Positions 21,401 to 29,259 of a stretch of 64,000 nucleotides of DNA are shown one piece after another (the first letter of the stretch is position 1; the number at the start of each line of letters is the position of its first letter). The position numbers and the translations under genes are program-made. The notes beneath the pieces are model-generated. The model saw only the letters and a list, made by a program, of their open reading frames with translations. It ran no database searches and was not told where the DNA came from. Source of the DNA: Vitellaria paradoxa (taxonomy: Eukaryota; Streptophyta; Magnoliopsida; Ericales; Sapotaceae). The stretch covers positions 15,665,009 to 15,729,008 of the forward strand of contig CM034233.1 of assembly GCA_019916065.1 (NCBI GenBank), written 5' to 3'.

Positions 21401-24400
21401 AAATATAATAACGTCGACCGGCGACATTGAAGGTTTTAATGCTACTTGATCAACAATCAACTTACCTAAAGATTTCCTGCTCATCCTCTTAGACCTATCC
21501 CTAATAATTGTCGGACCACAACTGTGAATATTGTTGAATTTCCTTATGTAAAAATTACGATTAACTTTTGATAACGATGCAACAATTGACCACGGACACC
21601 CTTCAGCGAACTTTTTTGCACAAACAACTTCGACTCTATCCTTGTTATTCCTCTCATACAAAAATTCAAAGCCAACCTCTGTAGCATATCGACAAATTGC
21701 ATCACGAAACTCATCAACACCTCCTACGAATTCCTGTCCCACGCTCAATATTAATGACGACCAATTAGAACACAACAATGGTTTATCCTTACGGCTTGAA
21801 ATTGAACTACGATACACATCAACATCACAGCAATCATCATACGAATCCAGACCAGTACCAACATCACCAATTGGCACACTATTAGAAACAGTACCGGAAC
21901 TGCTGGAAACAGTACCGGTACTGTTTTGGATCGGTACTGTGTTCAAACCGCCGAAAAAAACATCAATCGATATATAACACAAACCAACCATGCGAGCCAA
22001 CATAATCATATTTTGAAAATCAACATCGTTTCTCAGAAAACATGAAGAATGTTCATGGATTGAGTAACTAAATGATACATTTTCCAAATTCAAACTCGAC
22101 CAATTCTCACACACCTTTAACGCAAAATCTGAAAATGACATTTCACAGTTCAAATTGACTACAAAAGTCTCTGTACCAAACTTACATAGCAGCATCAAAT
22201 TCGAAGACATGACTGACCGAAATCGTTCACAGCACAAACTCACCCAAATGCGTAATCCAAATCCGTACGTATTCCTTCGACCGACGTTAATCTCACTGCA
22301 AATCGTGTAATCTGTATCTATTTCTTCATATATAATCCTTTAACAGACTTTTTATCTCACTGTATGCTTGTTCACGCGATCTATAAGGAATGAAACAAAA
22401 AACGGAAAACGTGATTCTCGGTTCCATAATTCTCGGCAATTTCATATCAGTTAATTATAGATAAAAGGGCATTTAAGTCATATTATAAATTATATTTAAA
22501 ACAAACTCGTGGGACCCACTCAAAAGTGTGACTTAAATACAAAACTTTCCACATTAATATGACTTAAAAGCAATACTTTTTTTTTGGTATGACTAATATC
22601 TTTAAAAGATTACAAAGTATGACTTGGATACAATTTTCCGTACTAATTAAACTAGAAATGCTTGGACATACTCTACGGTTTAAAAAGGAAAAGCTAGCCT
22701 TTTTAGGCAATATTTCAACCCATACAAAGCCTTGAAATAAAAGTAGTAATATATGCATTAAAGGATATTAAAGGGCATAGATAAAATTCCTTAAAGTATA
22801 ATAAAGATGTAGTTAGTTGACCCTTTAATTGTATTCCGTTCAAATATTAAGCAATTTAGACAATTGCTTGAAGTCCCATTTAATAAGGAGCTCTTAAATT
22901 AAAATATACGTATATATATATATATATATATTTAGTTACTTTAAATCTATACTCTCCTTAATTTTAATACTTATCTTAATTTCAAATAATTTTACAACTT
23001 ATCTTAATTCATAACAATAATATGTATCTAAAATATATTTATTAAAAAAATTAATTTAAATGAAATCTATTTCCTTTTATTTTCACCAATAATAAGATAT
23101 TTTCTCTCATCTCTAATTCTAAAAGTGACTATTATTACTTCCAAATTAATTATGTAATAATTGTCTCAAATTATTGTTTAAAGAACTATACTAAAATAAT
23201 TAATAAGTTAGAAAATTATCTTTAACTAAAACTTTTAAAATATTTCATATTATACTAAAGATTTTAATATATTTGAGTTTCATTTCAAACATTAGATAAA
23301 ATTCAGTTATCCTCAACTACTATATTATTCGAAATATTTTCATCTCTTGCACGAACAACTCTTTTGCTAGGAAAATAGTGTGAATATTTTATCATAACTA
23401 AGTTAATTAGATTTATTTTAGTAATTAACAGATAAGTTATTTTTACTTTGACGTCTCCTTTTATTTGTTTTATATGATTTTTTTATCAAATTTTTATTTT
23501 ATTTCTATTTTTTCGTAATTTTTAAGTATGTTCTTCCCATTTAGAAAAAAAATTTCGAAATAAAAATTTTTAAGCACTTTTCACGTCCTAAATATTAGTA
23601 TATAAAAAATTTTTAGACTTATTTTTTTTTCCCGTTCTCCAAGCCCTCAAATAGTTTCTCAACCCAAGTAACTCTGCTTACAGTTGCTGCTGGCAGTAAT
23701 AAAAGTTCAAAACTCTTATGGGTGTTTGTTTACGAAACTTTATCAAAAATAACAAAAAAAATTATAAAAAATTATCACGCACTTTGTTTAATTAAATTTT
23801 ATCACGTATCATTTTTATATTAATTTTATTATTATTATTATTTCACCATCAAAAAACATCTTCTAAGTTGGATGGCCTTGTCCGCATAGCGTCAGGTGCT
23901 GGACCTGCAAATTTGCACGAAATCTGGAAAATATATTCACTGATTGTTTTCTGGTCTCTTCGCATGTCTGCCACCCGTGAAAATGAATTTAGACACACAA
24001 AACTTGCTGTCAAAACGCATTAATTCTCTTTTTTTTTTTCACGTAGATATGTTGATCAATTGTCAAGAAGTCTGCATGTGGAATACAAGCACTGCGGGAT
24101 AGATGTGCAATGCCAGGTTTGGTGAATCCATGAATCCATTTAATTTTCAAATCCTTGACTATCCATTGAATTCACAGCCAATAAAGAAAATACAACGTTG
24201 TTCTGAAGAAAGCCTAAATCTATTAATTTCAATTATTATCTGAACAAGTTTCTCCTCTCTCAAAACCACCAAGATGTATACCTACAACGTGTATAACACG
24301 AAATTTGGGACAAATATATCATATTTTATATATATATATAGAGGGTGTGTTTAGAGTTGTATAAAAGTATATAAAATAAAATAAAATTGTAAAGTAAATG

Positions 24401-25877
24401 TCTCGTAATTCGTGTTTGTAGAGATTTGTAAGATTTTATTTTATTTTGTAGAGTTCCAAACGGAGCCATAGTAAAGTATGGTAATGCCTCGATGCAAAAC
24501 TTAACTTGTGTTATGATTATGACACGTACTACTTAATTATAATTATCTTGTGTCACGTAAAACTTAACTTATCATACCGTTGTAACAAATATATGATTGT
24601 GACACGTGTCACTTAATTATAATTTTCTTATTTATCTTATAAAAAAAATTAGTATTTTAAATAATTATTACTTATTCACAATTTTTAATTTTATTCAAAC
24701 TAGAACGTTCATGAATATCATATGATACTTTGATTTAATCTATACTTCTATTTATCATATGATGTCTTATTTTTTATTTTTATTTTTATTTAAAACTTAT
24801 ACTTATTTTTTATTTTTTGTATATTTTAATAAATTATTATTTAACACATAATAAATATTATTATTGTTATTAAACATGATAATGCAAAAAAGTATTTAAC
24901 CTATTAAATAAAGTTTTTAATAATAAATATTATTATTATTAAACAAAATAATGTAAAAACAATACTTAGCCTATTAAATAAAAATTTTAATTTATTAACA
25001 TAAATTTATAATTATAATTATCTTAATTTATAATTGTATAATTTAAATAAAATTAGTATTGTACATAATTACAATTCATTCACAATTTCATTAAAAATAG
25101 AATGTTTGTGAATGTCACTTGATATTTTTATTAAATCGATATTGCTATTTATTTATCATATAATTTCTTATTTTTAATTTTATTAATTTAATAAATTATT
25201 ATTTAAAAAATAATAAATATAATAATAATTATTATTAAATAAAATAATACAAAATATCATTAGACAAAATAAGTGATATCTTAAATCAAATTGAAATGTT
25301 GGTTATTAAAATTGCATATATATTGTAATATTATTTATTAAAAAATATCAAATAATATTAGAAATTAAAAAATAAAATTAGCAGTGCCACTCACACTTTT
25401 TAATGAGCTTCCTGGGAGTATTCTACAAATATATGATTTTGTAACACTTCTTAAGCTCTATAACTAAACATTCTAATCTTAAACTTTGACATATTAACTT
25501 ATGTTTTTACGTTTATACATATATATATGTACGTATAAATAACCTAACAATTACAATTAATTAATAATCTTACTTGTGCTATTCATTTAAGTTAATTGAT
25601 ATGGGAACTGATCAGTACTCCCTAAATTCAGGTACCTTTATATGTTTCAACCAAAATGGCCTCAAAGGTTGCATCAATAGAGAAACCATCATTCTTCACG
25701 CCATCAGCGGATCATTATGCGCGATCAGCAGTTCAACAGATAGGCTACGAAGCACGGTGCATGCCTTACTGGACACACTCAATCCAGTGGTTCTTTGTCT
25801 CCCTGTTGCCGGAAGTTGCCCTCGATTCGTGGCGCCTTTCCATTGGAATTCATAGGAGGCATAGACAGACAGACTAA
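10794..25877 (+). CDS. Very-long-chain 3-ketoacyl-CoA reductase-like protein, copy B (3 exons, 317 aa)
   Basis: Exons 10794-11431, 24047-24116 and 25632-25877 join in phase to 954 nt, 317 residues, close to the usual length of plant KCR proteins. Splice sites are AAAGC/GTATCT, CACGTAG/ATAT, CAG/GTTTGG and TTCAG/GTACC. The product is a short-chain dehydrogenase with a hydrophobic N-terminal segment (about 13-33), the cofactor glycine motif GSTDGIGKA, LINNVG, and the catalytic YAATK (Tyr-x-x-x-Lys). KCR enzymes reduce 3-ketoacyl-CoA in the endoplasmic reticulum elongase complex. Oddities: the C-terminus ends HRRHRQTD rather than in a lysine-rich ER-retrieval tail; Arg replaces conserved Gly and Pro (VVRVN, SHRLY) close to the active site; intron 1 is 12.6 kb and holds a SINE and a whole MULE. 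The frame is open, but function and expression are doubtful. Confidence 0.8.
12075..12337 (-). mobile_element. tRNA-derived SINE in intron 1 of copy B
   Basis: This 263-bp GC-rich insertion is flanked by a near-perfect direct repeat, TTTGGACCTTCTAATCTT on the left and TTTGGACCTTCTAATATT on the right. Copy A has the single uninterrupted site. On the minus strand the first 80 bases look like a tRNA of the Ser/Leu class: TGGCCGAGTGG as box A (12324-12314) and GGTTCGACTCC as box B (12271-12261). The 3' end reads ATTTCCACGTACCA directly against the duplication, with no poly-A or poly-T tail. No protein is encoded. Identification as a SINE rests on the pol III boxes plus target duplication; the family is not recognised. 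Confidence 0.85.
12519..12527 (+). repeat. Left 9-bp target site duplication of the MULE
   Basis: TACTAATTA, repeated exactly at the right end and present once in copy A (3583-3591). Confidence 0.95.
12664..12827 (+). promoter_or_regulatory. Left-end promoter region and untranslated first exon of the Ulp1-like gene
   Basis: A TATA-like TTTATTTAAAAAC (about 12664) is followed by a non-coding stretch ending TCAACAG/GTACTATATT at 12827/12828, a good donor. The matching acceptor is TATCTCTAACAG at 14142, eight bases before the ATG at 14150. This gives a 1.3-kb intron in the 5' untranslated region, filled by the 147-bp tandem array. Inferred from splice signals; the transcription start is not visible. 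Confidence 0.55.
13050..14100 (+). repeat. Tandem array, about 147-bp unit, six to seven copies
   Basis: The GGTACTGT that begins the same unit recurs at 13205, 13351, 13498, 13645, 13793 and 13942, giving periods of 146, 147, 147, 148 and 149. The growth comes mainly from a lengthening A-run before ACAGTACC. Each unit holds about four octamers, including a hairpin ACAGTACC-10 nt-GGTACTGT. The array fills the 5' untranslated intron of the Ulp1-like gene. Not coding. Confidence 0.92.
14150..18294 (+). pseudogene. Ulp1-like (C48) protease gene of the MULE, 8 coding exons, one internal stop
   Basis: Coding exons 14150-14848, 14935-15069, 15568-16700, 16932-17025, 17135-17233, 17558-17806, 17928-18061 and 18144-18294 join in phase with GT/AG borders to 898 codons. 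Exons 1-2 hold a conserved N-terminal region (GCVMMLP, YWICEHTTL). Exon 3 has an acidic Asp/Glu run, a linker with three octamer-encoded TVP or GTVP motifs, and a coiled coil of 14-residue repeats (EKQMAEKDDKIAEL type). Exons 6-8 hold the Ulp1 core: His in NHWTLLVLD, the position usually YDS reading YNS, and Cys in VDCGPMVC. A single TAG at 16123-16125 replaces a Glu codon in one coiled-coil repeat; all else is open. Ulp1 proteases cut SUMO-type modifiers. In this element the gene occupies the mudrB-like position, convergent with the transposase. The Asp to Asn change could weaken activity. Confidence 0.85.
18295..19307. other. Convergent 3' spacer of the MULE
   Basis: About 1 kb between the stop codons of the two convergent genes. 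Holds a perfect 16-bp palindrome ACAGTACCGGTACTGT at 18567-18582, further octamers, and two to three units of the 147-bp repeat (18620-18960). Presumably contains both polyadenylation regions. No gene. Confidence 0.75.
18620..18960 (+). repeat. Second, shorter array of the 147-bp unit
   Basis: The unit from 13050-14100 reappears here in the same orientation (unit starts at about 18631, 18775 and 18925), complete with the hairpin and the TCATTCGTTTGATATGTGAG core. The same repeat thus sits in the 5' intron of one gene and in the 3' spacer 5 kb away. Confidence 0.9.
19308..22210 (-). CDS. MULE transposase (2 exons, 728 aa)
   Basis: Exon 1 runs 22210-21073 and exon 2 20356-19308; they join in phase (AATG/GTATGT ... 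TCTGCAG/GG) to 729 codons including stop. ATG at 22210 is preferred; upstream codons in frame are not ATG. N-terminal all-beta PB1-like region (1-85), a linker with octamer-encoded TVP/GTV (about 88-120), a MuDR-type zinc/DNA-binding region (about 155-230), then the MULE DDE core: Asp in FIDGTFLK (about 356), Asp in IISDRNPG (about 419), CLQH, and Glu in SSNAIESF (about 527). A SWIM zinc finger (CTCSC...PCSH, about 613-629) and a zinc knuckle (CGRCGRMGSHTKKTC, about 710-724) follow. No internal stop or frameshift seen, so the element could be autonomous. It cuts and inserts the element through its ends. Confidence 0.94.
20357..21072 (-). repeat. Transposase intron: dense octamer array with 184-188 bp higher-order unit
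   Basis: This 716-bp intron holds about 27 octamers, mostly AAAACAGTACCGCA or AAAACAGTACCACATAATA in head-to-tail order. A larger unit containing CTACCATTCTTTGTATTGCT recurs at about 20568, 20752 and 20940. Removing it restores the transposase frame. Confidence 0.9.
22211..22640. promoter_or_regulatory. Right end of the MULE: transposase upstream region
   Basis: 430 bp between the transposase ATG and the element end. No exact octamers. The last 200 bp hold several copies of AAGTCATA-type sequence on the minus strand (about 22515, 22560, 22592, 22620), with one more in plus orientation near 22473. The left end has at least two in the opposite sense (about 12572 and 12601). Candidate transposase-binding or cleavage signals; inferred from placement only. 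Confidence 0.5.
22641..22649 (+). repeat. Right 9-bp target site duplication of the MULE
   Basis: TACTAATTA, after which the sequence resumes as in copy A (AACTAGAAATGCTTGG). Confidence 0.95.
24341..24467 (+). repeat. Small MITE-like insertion specific to copy B (127 bp)
   Basis: Absent from copy A, where TATATATA runs straight into GTAAAGTATGG. It begins GAGGGTGTGTTTAGAGTTGTA and ends GAGTTCCAAACGGAGCC, imperfect inverted repeats with internal TTTTATTTTATTTT. Similar ends occur at 49131 and 56007. Lies in intron 2 of the reductase gene. Confidence 0.65.
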
Positions 25878-28255
25878 AGGCCCAGTAAAAATAATTATTT
25901 CTGCTGTTTTAAAAAATTGCATTAAAAATTTATTAGATTTCCTCTAATTTTTTTTTTTTTTAGTTTGTTCTATTATTATTAAGTTTTTATCTCATTGTAT
26001 TTTTATTTTTATTTATTTTCAAAAAAAAATTATCTTTATTAATTATAAATTCTAAATTCTGAATCGTGGGAGGGAAGCTTGCCTTGCCATATTATATTAA
26101 TTCAAGTTTGAACTCTACTTGCTAAGGAAGCTGCAGGTTGATCTCACCTCGACATGCCCTTTATTTCTTCATTCATAATTAATGGTTAATCAGTGCGAAA
26201 TTCACTGGACAGCCAATCTTAATCAACAACTGTCAATGAATAGTAACGTCAATAGCGTTTCGCCTGCGCAGATGTTTGTAATGATCGATGTTTTCGGTGC
26301 TGTTTGCACGAGCAAAAGTTATTAATATTTAGAAAAAGTGAAGAATATCAATTATTTTTTGATATTAGGAAGATTAATCAAAATTTATTAAAATAATCTA
26401 TTAAAACAGTAAAAAGTAATTCGTTCCAACGGTTTTGGTTAAAAATCAATACGAAAAGTTGACAGATGTTGAAAAAATTGGGAAAAAGTAAATAATTTTT
26501 TATAATTTTTTGTAAAAGTTTGTAAAATTTAAAATTTTAAACTAAACGTACGAAAAATAAAAATGACAAAAATTTGTAAAAATAGGTAAATATTTATAAT
26601 TTTTTTATAACTTTTGTTTTGAGCCCAACCAAACGGGCTTACATTTCTGATCTGTCTCTTTCATACTAATGGGACCATAATTATTAAAGGTAGATCATAA
26701 TCATAATCAATTAATTAATTGATTAATTGGTTACCAGTAATGTTCTCACACTGATTGGCCGCACTACATACAGCAAAGGAGACCTTTGCTTGACACCTAA
26801 TTCTCCCTCAAAAAGCATAAAATAATTCATAGAAAAGTTGCTTTTCCCAAAGTGTGAGCAACCTACTTTGACAATTATATGAAAATTAATGTTGAAAATT
26901 TTGTAGGAATTACTTATTTTAATGTAACGGTAAAGTAAAATATAACAATTCTTAAACACTCCGATAAGAATTATAAATTTGATATGATTTTATTTCATTT
27001 GATGAAAATTTTTAAAATTTTATGAGTTGGATTTGATTTCATTTCATAACTTAAATTTAAAAATTTCTATATCATTTGAATCAGATTCAAAACAATAAGA
27101 TTTAATAATAATTTATTATTTTCTTAAGTTATCTAAATACTATCATATTTAACATATTTTTTGTTTACTATTAATATGATTAAATTTAGTATTTTTCATA
27201 AATTAAATTAATTCAATTCTTAAATTCAAAATATACTCCAAATAAAAAATTTAATTTATTAAATCAAATCAATTCTTTATTTTAAAATCAAATCAATTTT
27301 AGGCCCCGCTTGGTCAGCCAAAAACTACCAAAGTTACAAATATTTATCTATTTTTGCCAACTTCTATCATTTTCGTTTTTTGTGCTTCTATTTTCAAAAT
27401 TTAAATTTTACAAACTTTTACAAAAAAAAAGTTACAAAACACTGCAAAAAATTACCCACTTTTTCCCACAAGGAAGGAACCTTGTGTCTCATAGGACATG
27501 CCCCAAATTATTAATATGATTAAGCAGGTGTATTTTTTGTTTGTGGTTTCTATGGTTCTTATACTCTTAAACCATGGGTTTTTTTATAGAACTATGGGGT
27601 AGTGTGGGGTAGTGTGGGTTGGGAGTGATTTTAGGTTTGAATTTTGTTTAATTGTTGAAAAAGAGTGATTCCGAGATATATATTAAGAAATGAAAGAGGG
27701 GCGTTCTCTCAAATTTAACTCTAATGTCATGTTAAAACATCCAATTCAAAACTAATTAGTAATGAATGAGGAAGCTTATTAGGATCTTACATAGTTTAGA
27801 AAGCACTATTTTATTCCCAACAGACAATTTTTCTTTGACATTACTCCTTTGACTTCCATTTGTTAGGCATGCTACCACTGTTCATCCTGATCCAGGATCA
27901 AACTTTCCAGGAGATTCAAATTAGTTTTTGGATTTTATTGTGACACATGCAAGTCTGAAGTGTATTGGGGTAGTTTTTTGTGTAGAAAAATTTTGCATAC
28001 ATGAGTTACATTCCCATGATTCTTCCTTCTTATAAAGTTACTTTACTTATTGGAATTCCTTTTTTTTTTTTCCACGAATATTTGTTGCTTTGGCTCTTGC
28101 TGCACTAAACCCATAATTTTTTTTTTTTTTTTGGTTTTTGAAATCTCATGAAATTCTTTTTTTTTTTTTTCCTTTTTCAAGAATATTTGTTGCTTTAACT
28201 CTTCCTGCACCAACCCCGTTATTTAATTTTTTTTCATTTTTGAAATCTTATGAAT
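25878..28255 (+). other. 3' flank of reductase copy B
   Basis: Non-coding, colinear with 6759-9125. Holds the MITE-like blocks at 26295-26640 and 27302-27465 and poly-T tracts (about 28060-28230). A short internal repeat, GGGTAGTGTGGGGTAGTGTG, at about 27598-27620 is not in copy A. Confidence 0.7.
26295..26640 (-). repeat. MITE-like AT-rich element (copy B)
   Basis: The counterpart of 7165-7520, with more divergence than the flanking DNA (for example 26335-26465). Same ends (GGTGCTGTTTGCACGAGC and GCCCAACCAAACGGGC). Non-coding. Confidence 0.6.
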
Positions 28256-28260
28256 GTATC
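28256..28260 (+). repeat. Left 5-bp target duplication of the Tat element
   Basis: GTATC, repeated at 40740-40744. It begins on the very base after homology with copy A ends. Confidence 0.93.
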
Positions 28261-29163
28261 TGTTGGGCATAATAATACTAAAGCTGTACTCTTGCCGAAC
28301 ACATTTAGTCCGGTGCCACGTGGCGCGGTGCCGAGCAAATTCACATAAGCCACTCAGTCACTTGCCGAGCACGTTCCGTTTGGACACGTGGCCTCTTGCC
28401 GAACAACTGATTATTGGCACGAGGGTTCCACGTGAGTGATATACGTGAACACACGATTCAGAGTTAGTGTTCCAAAGAGTACCCTGAACCTCGACATCAA
28501 TAAACAGTGTATTGCCACGCGGCTATAGCCGAGGATCTTGGAAGCTAGTTTGCTCGGCCTATCTGTTGACGGCTAGTAAATGTCGAACCTGGGACCCACA
28601 GCCTTTAAAGAGGGCTCGTGACCATAAATGCACCTTAGTTAAGATTGAACTGGGTACTTGTCTCTGGGGGTGTAACTAAATCGGTCTATCTCGTCACGAT
28701 TTGGTGGCTGATGTGACAGGAAGACAGTCTGACCCTGAAATTCCGGTTGTAATGCCGTGTTAAGCCGCCAGAAGCATTAAATGAAAGGCATGGTGTATTA
28801 ATGAGGGGTCTGAGGCATTAAATGAAGGGGGAAGAGTATTTAAAGCAAGGATAGAAAAGAGGGACACGGCAGTGTCGTAACGTCAAGTCGCAGGTATGCT
28901 TTAATCATCACTCAGACCACTATATATAGGATGTTCTGCTGAACCACAAGGGTAAGCTGACTAATGCCAACTTAGACTTTGACTCTTTTATTTCCATAAA
29001 AACTTCTTTTGAGCGACTTGCTGACTTAATCATCGGAGGGTTTTCCGGCCTGAGACCTCCTCTCCGGCCGTCACCTTTCTTTCTGTCTTTGTTCGGCAGG
29101 TCGGCGATTGCATTTCCGGTTGGCGTGGTCAGCAGTTCCGGCGGTAATTTCTGCTGCCGAACA
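28261..29163 (+). repeat. 5' LTR of the Tat element
   Basis: 903 bp. A TATA-like TATATATAGG near 28921 would serve as the core promoter. Rich in GCCGA/TCGGC and CACGTGG/CCACGTG words (for example near 28316 and 28428). No difference from the right LTR was found by eye. Confidence 0.95.
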
Positions 29164-29165
29164 TT

Positions 29166-29183
29166 TGGCGCCCACCGTGGGGC
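29166..29183 (+). other. Primer binding site of the Tat element
   Basis: TGGCGCCCACCGTGGGGC, two bases after the LTR, the type found in Tat/Ogre relatives. TGG pairs with the CCA end of a tRNA. I cannot decide which tRNA from memory. Confidence 0.85.
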
Positions 29184-29259
29184 TCGTTGTCTAGCCCATC
29201 ATTGTGTTCACTAGCTTTTTTCTTGTTTCTTTGTTAAGTCTCCAGTATTTGTCCACATA

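Larger units (their letters stand above)
12903..21940. repeat. Field of about 98 dispersed GGTACTGT/ACAGTACC octamers
   Basis: Counting exact copies by eye on both strands gives about 98 in 9 kb; random expectation for an octamer on two strands is about 0.3. Outside the element I noticed only one (near 54416). Copies lie in the 5' untranslated intron, in four other Ulp1-gene introns, in the convergent 3' spacer, in the transposase intron, and in coding linkers of both genes. Common contexts are GCGGTACTGTC, GTGGTACTGTCA and AAACAGTACCGCA. The outer ends of the element (12528-12900 and 21940-22640), the protease catalytic exons and transposase exon 2 have none. Function unknown. Confidence 0.93.
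12528..22640. mobile_element. Mutator-like element (MULE) with transposase and Ulp1-like protease genes
   Basis: 10,113 bp flanked on both sides by TACTAATTA (12519-12527 and 22641-22649). A 9-bp duplication is the MULE hallmark, and copy A carries the empty site at 3583-3591. Inside are two convergent spliced genes: a Ulp1-like gene (plus, 14150-18294) and a MULE transposase (minus, 22210-19308). The ends do not form a long inverted repeat (GGGGTTTTTGGAGG left; CGGAAAATTGTATCC on the right end read inward), but both carry several inward-pointing AAGTCATA motifs. Known relatives by content are ULP-bearing MULEs such as KAONASHI of Arabidopsis and similar elements of melon. The interior is full of GGTACTGT octamers, which I do not know from any described MULE. 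Confidence 0.95.
11145..28255 (+). repeat. Segmental duplication copy B
   Basis: Matches 2501-9125 across exon 1 (3' part), both introns, exons 2 and 3 and the 3' flank. It is longer because of the SINE (about 263 bp), the MULE (10,113 bp) and a 127-bp insertion at 24341. Homology stops at 28255, exactly where the GTATC target duplication of the Tat element begins. The true left end may lie further upstream (to the promoter of copy B), but the matching part of copy A lies beyond the copia insertion. Confidence 0.93.

Noticed and set aside
12903..21940. Octamers as classical subterminal transposase sites
   Set aside because: They are absent from the outer 370 bp (left) and 700 bp (right), the reverse of what subterminal sites would show.
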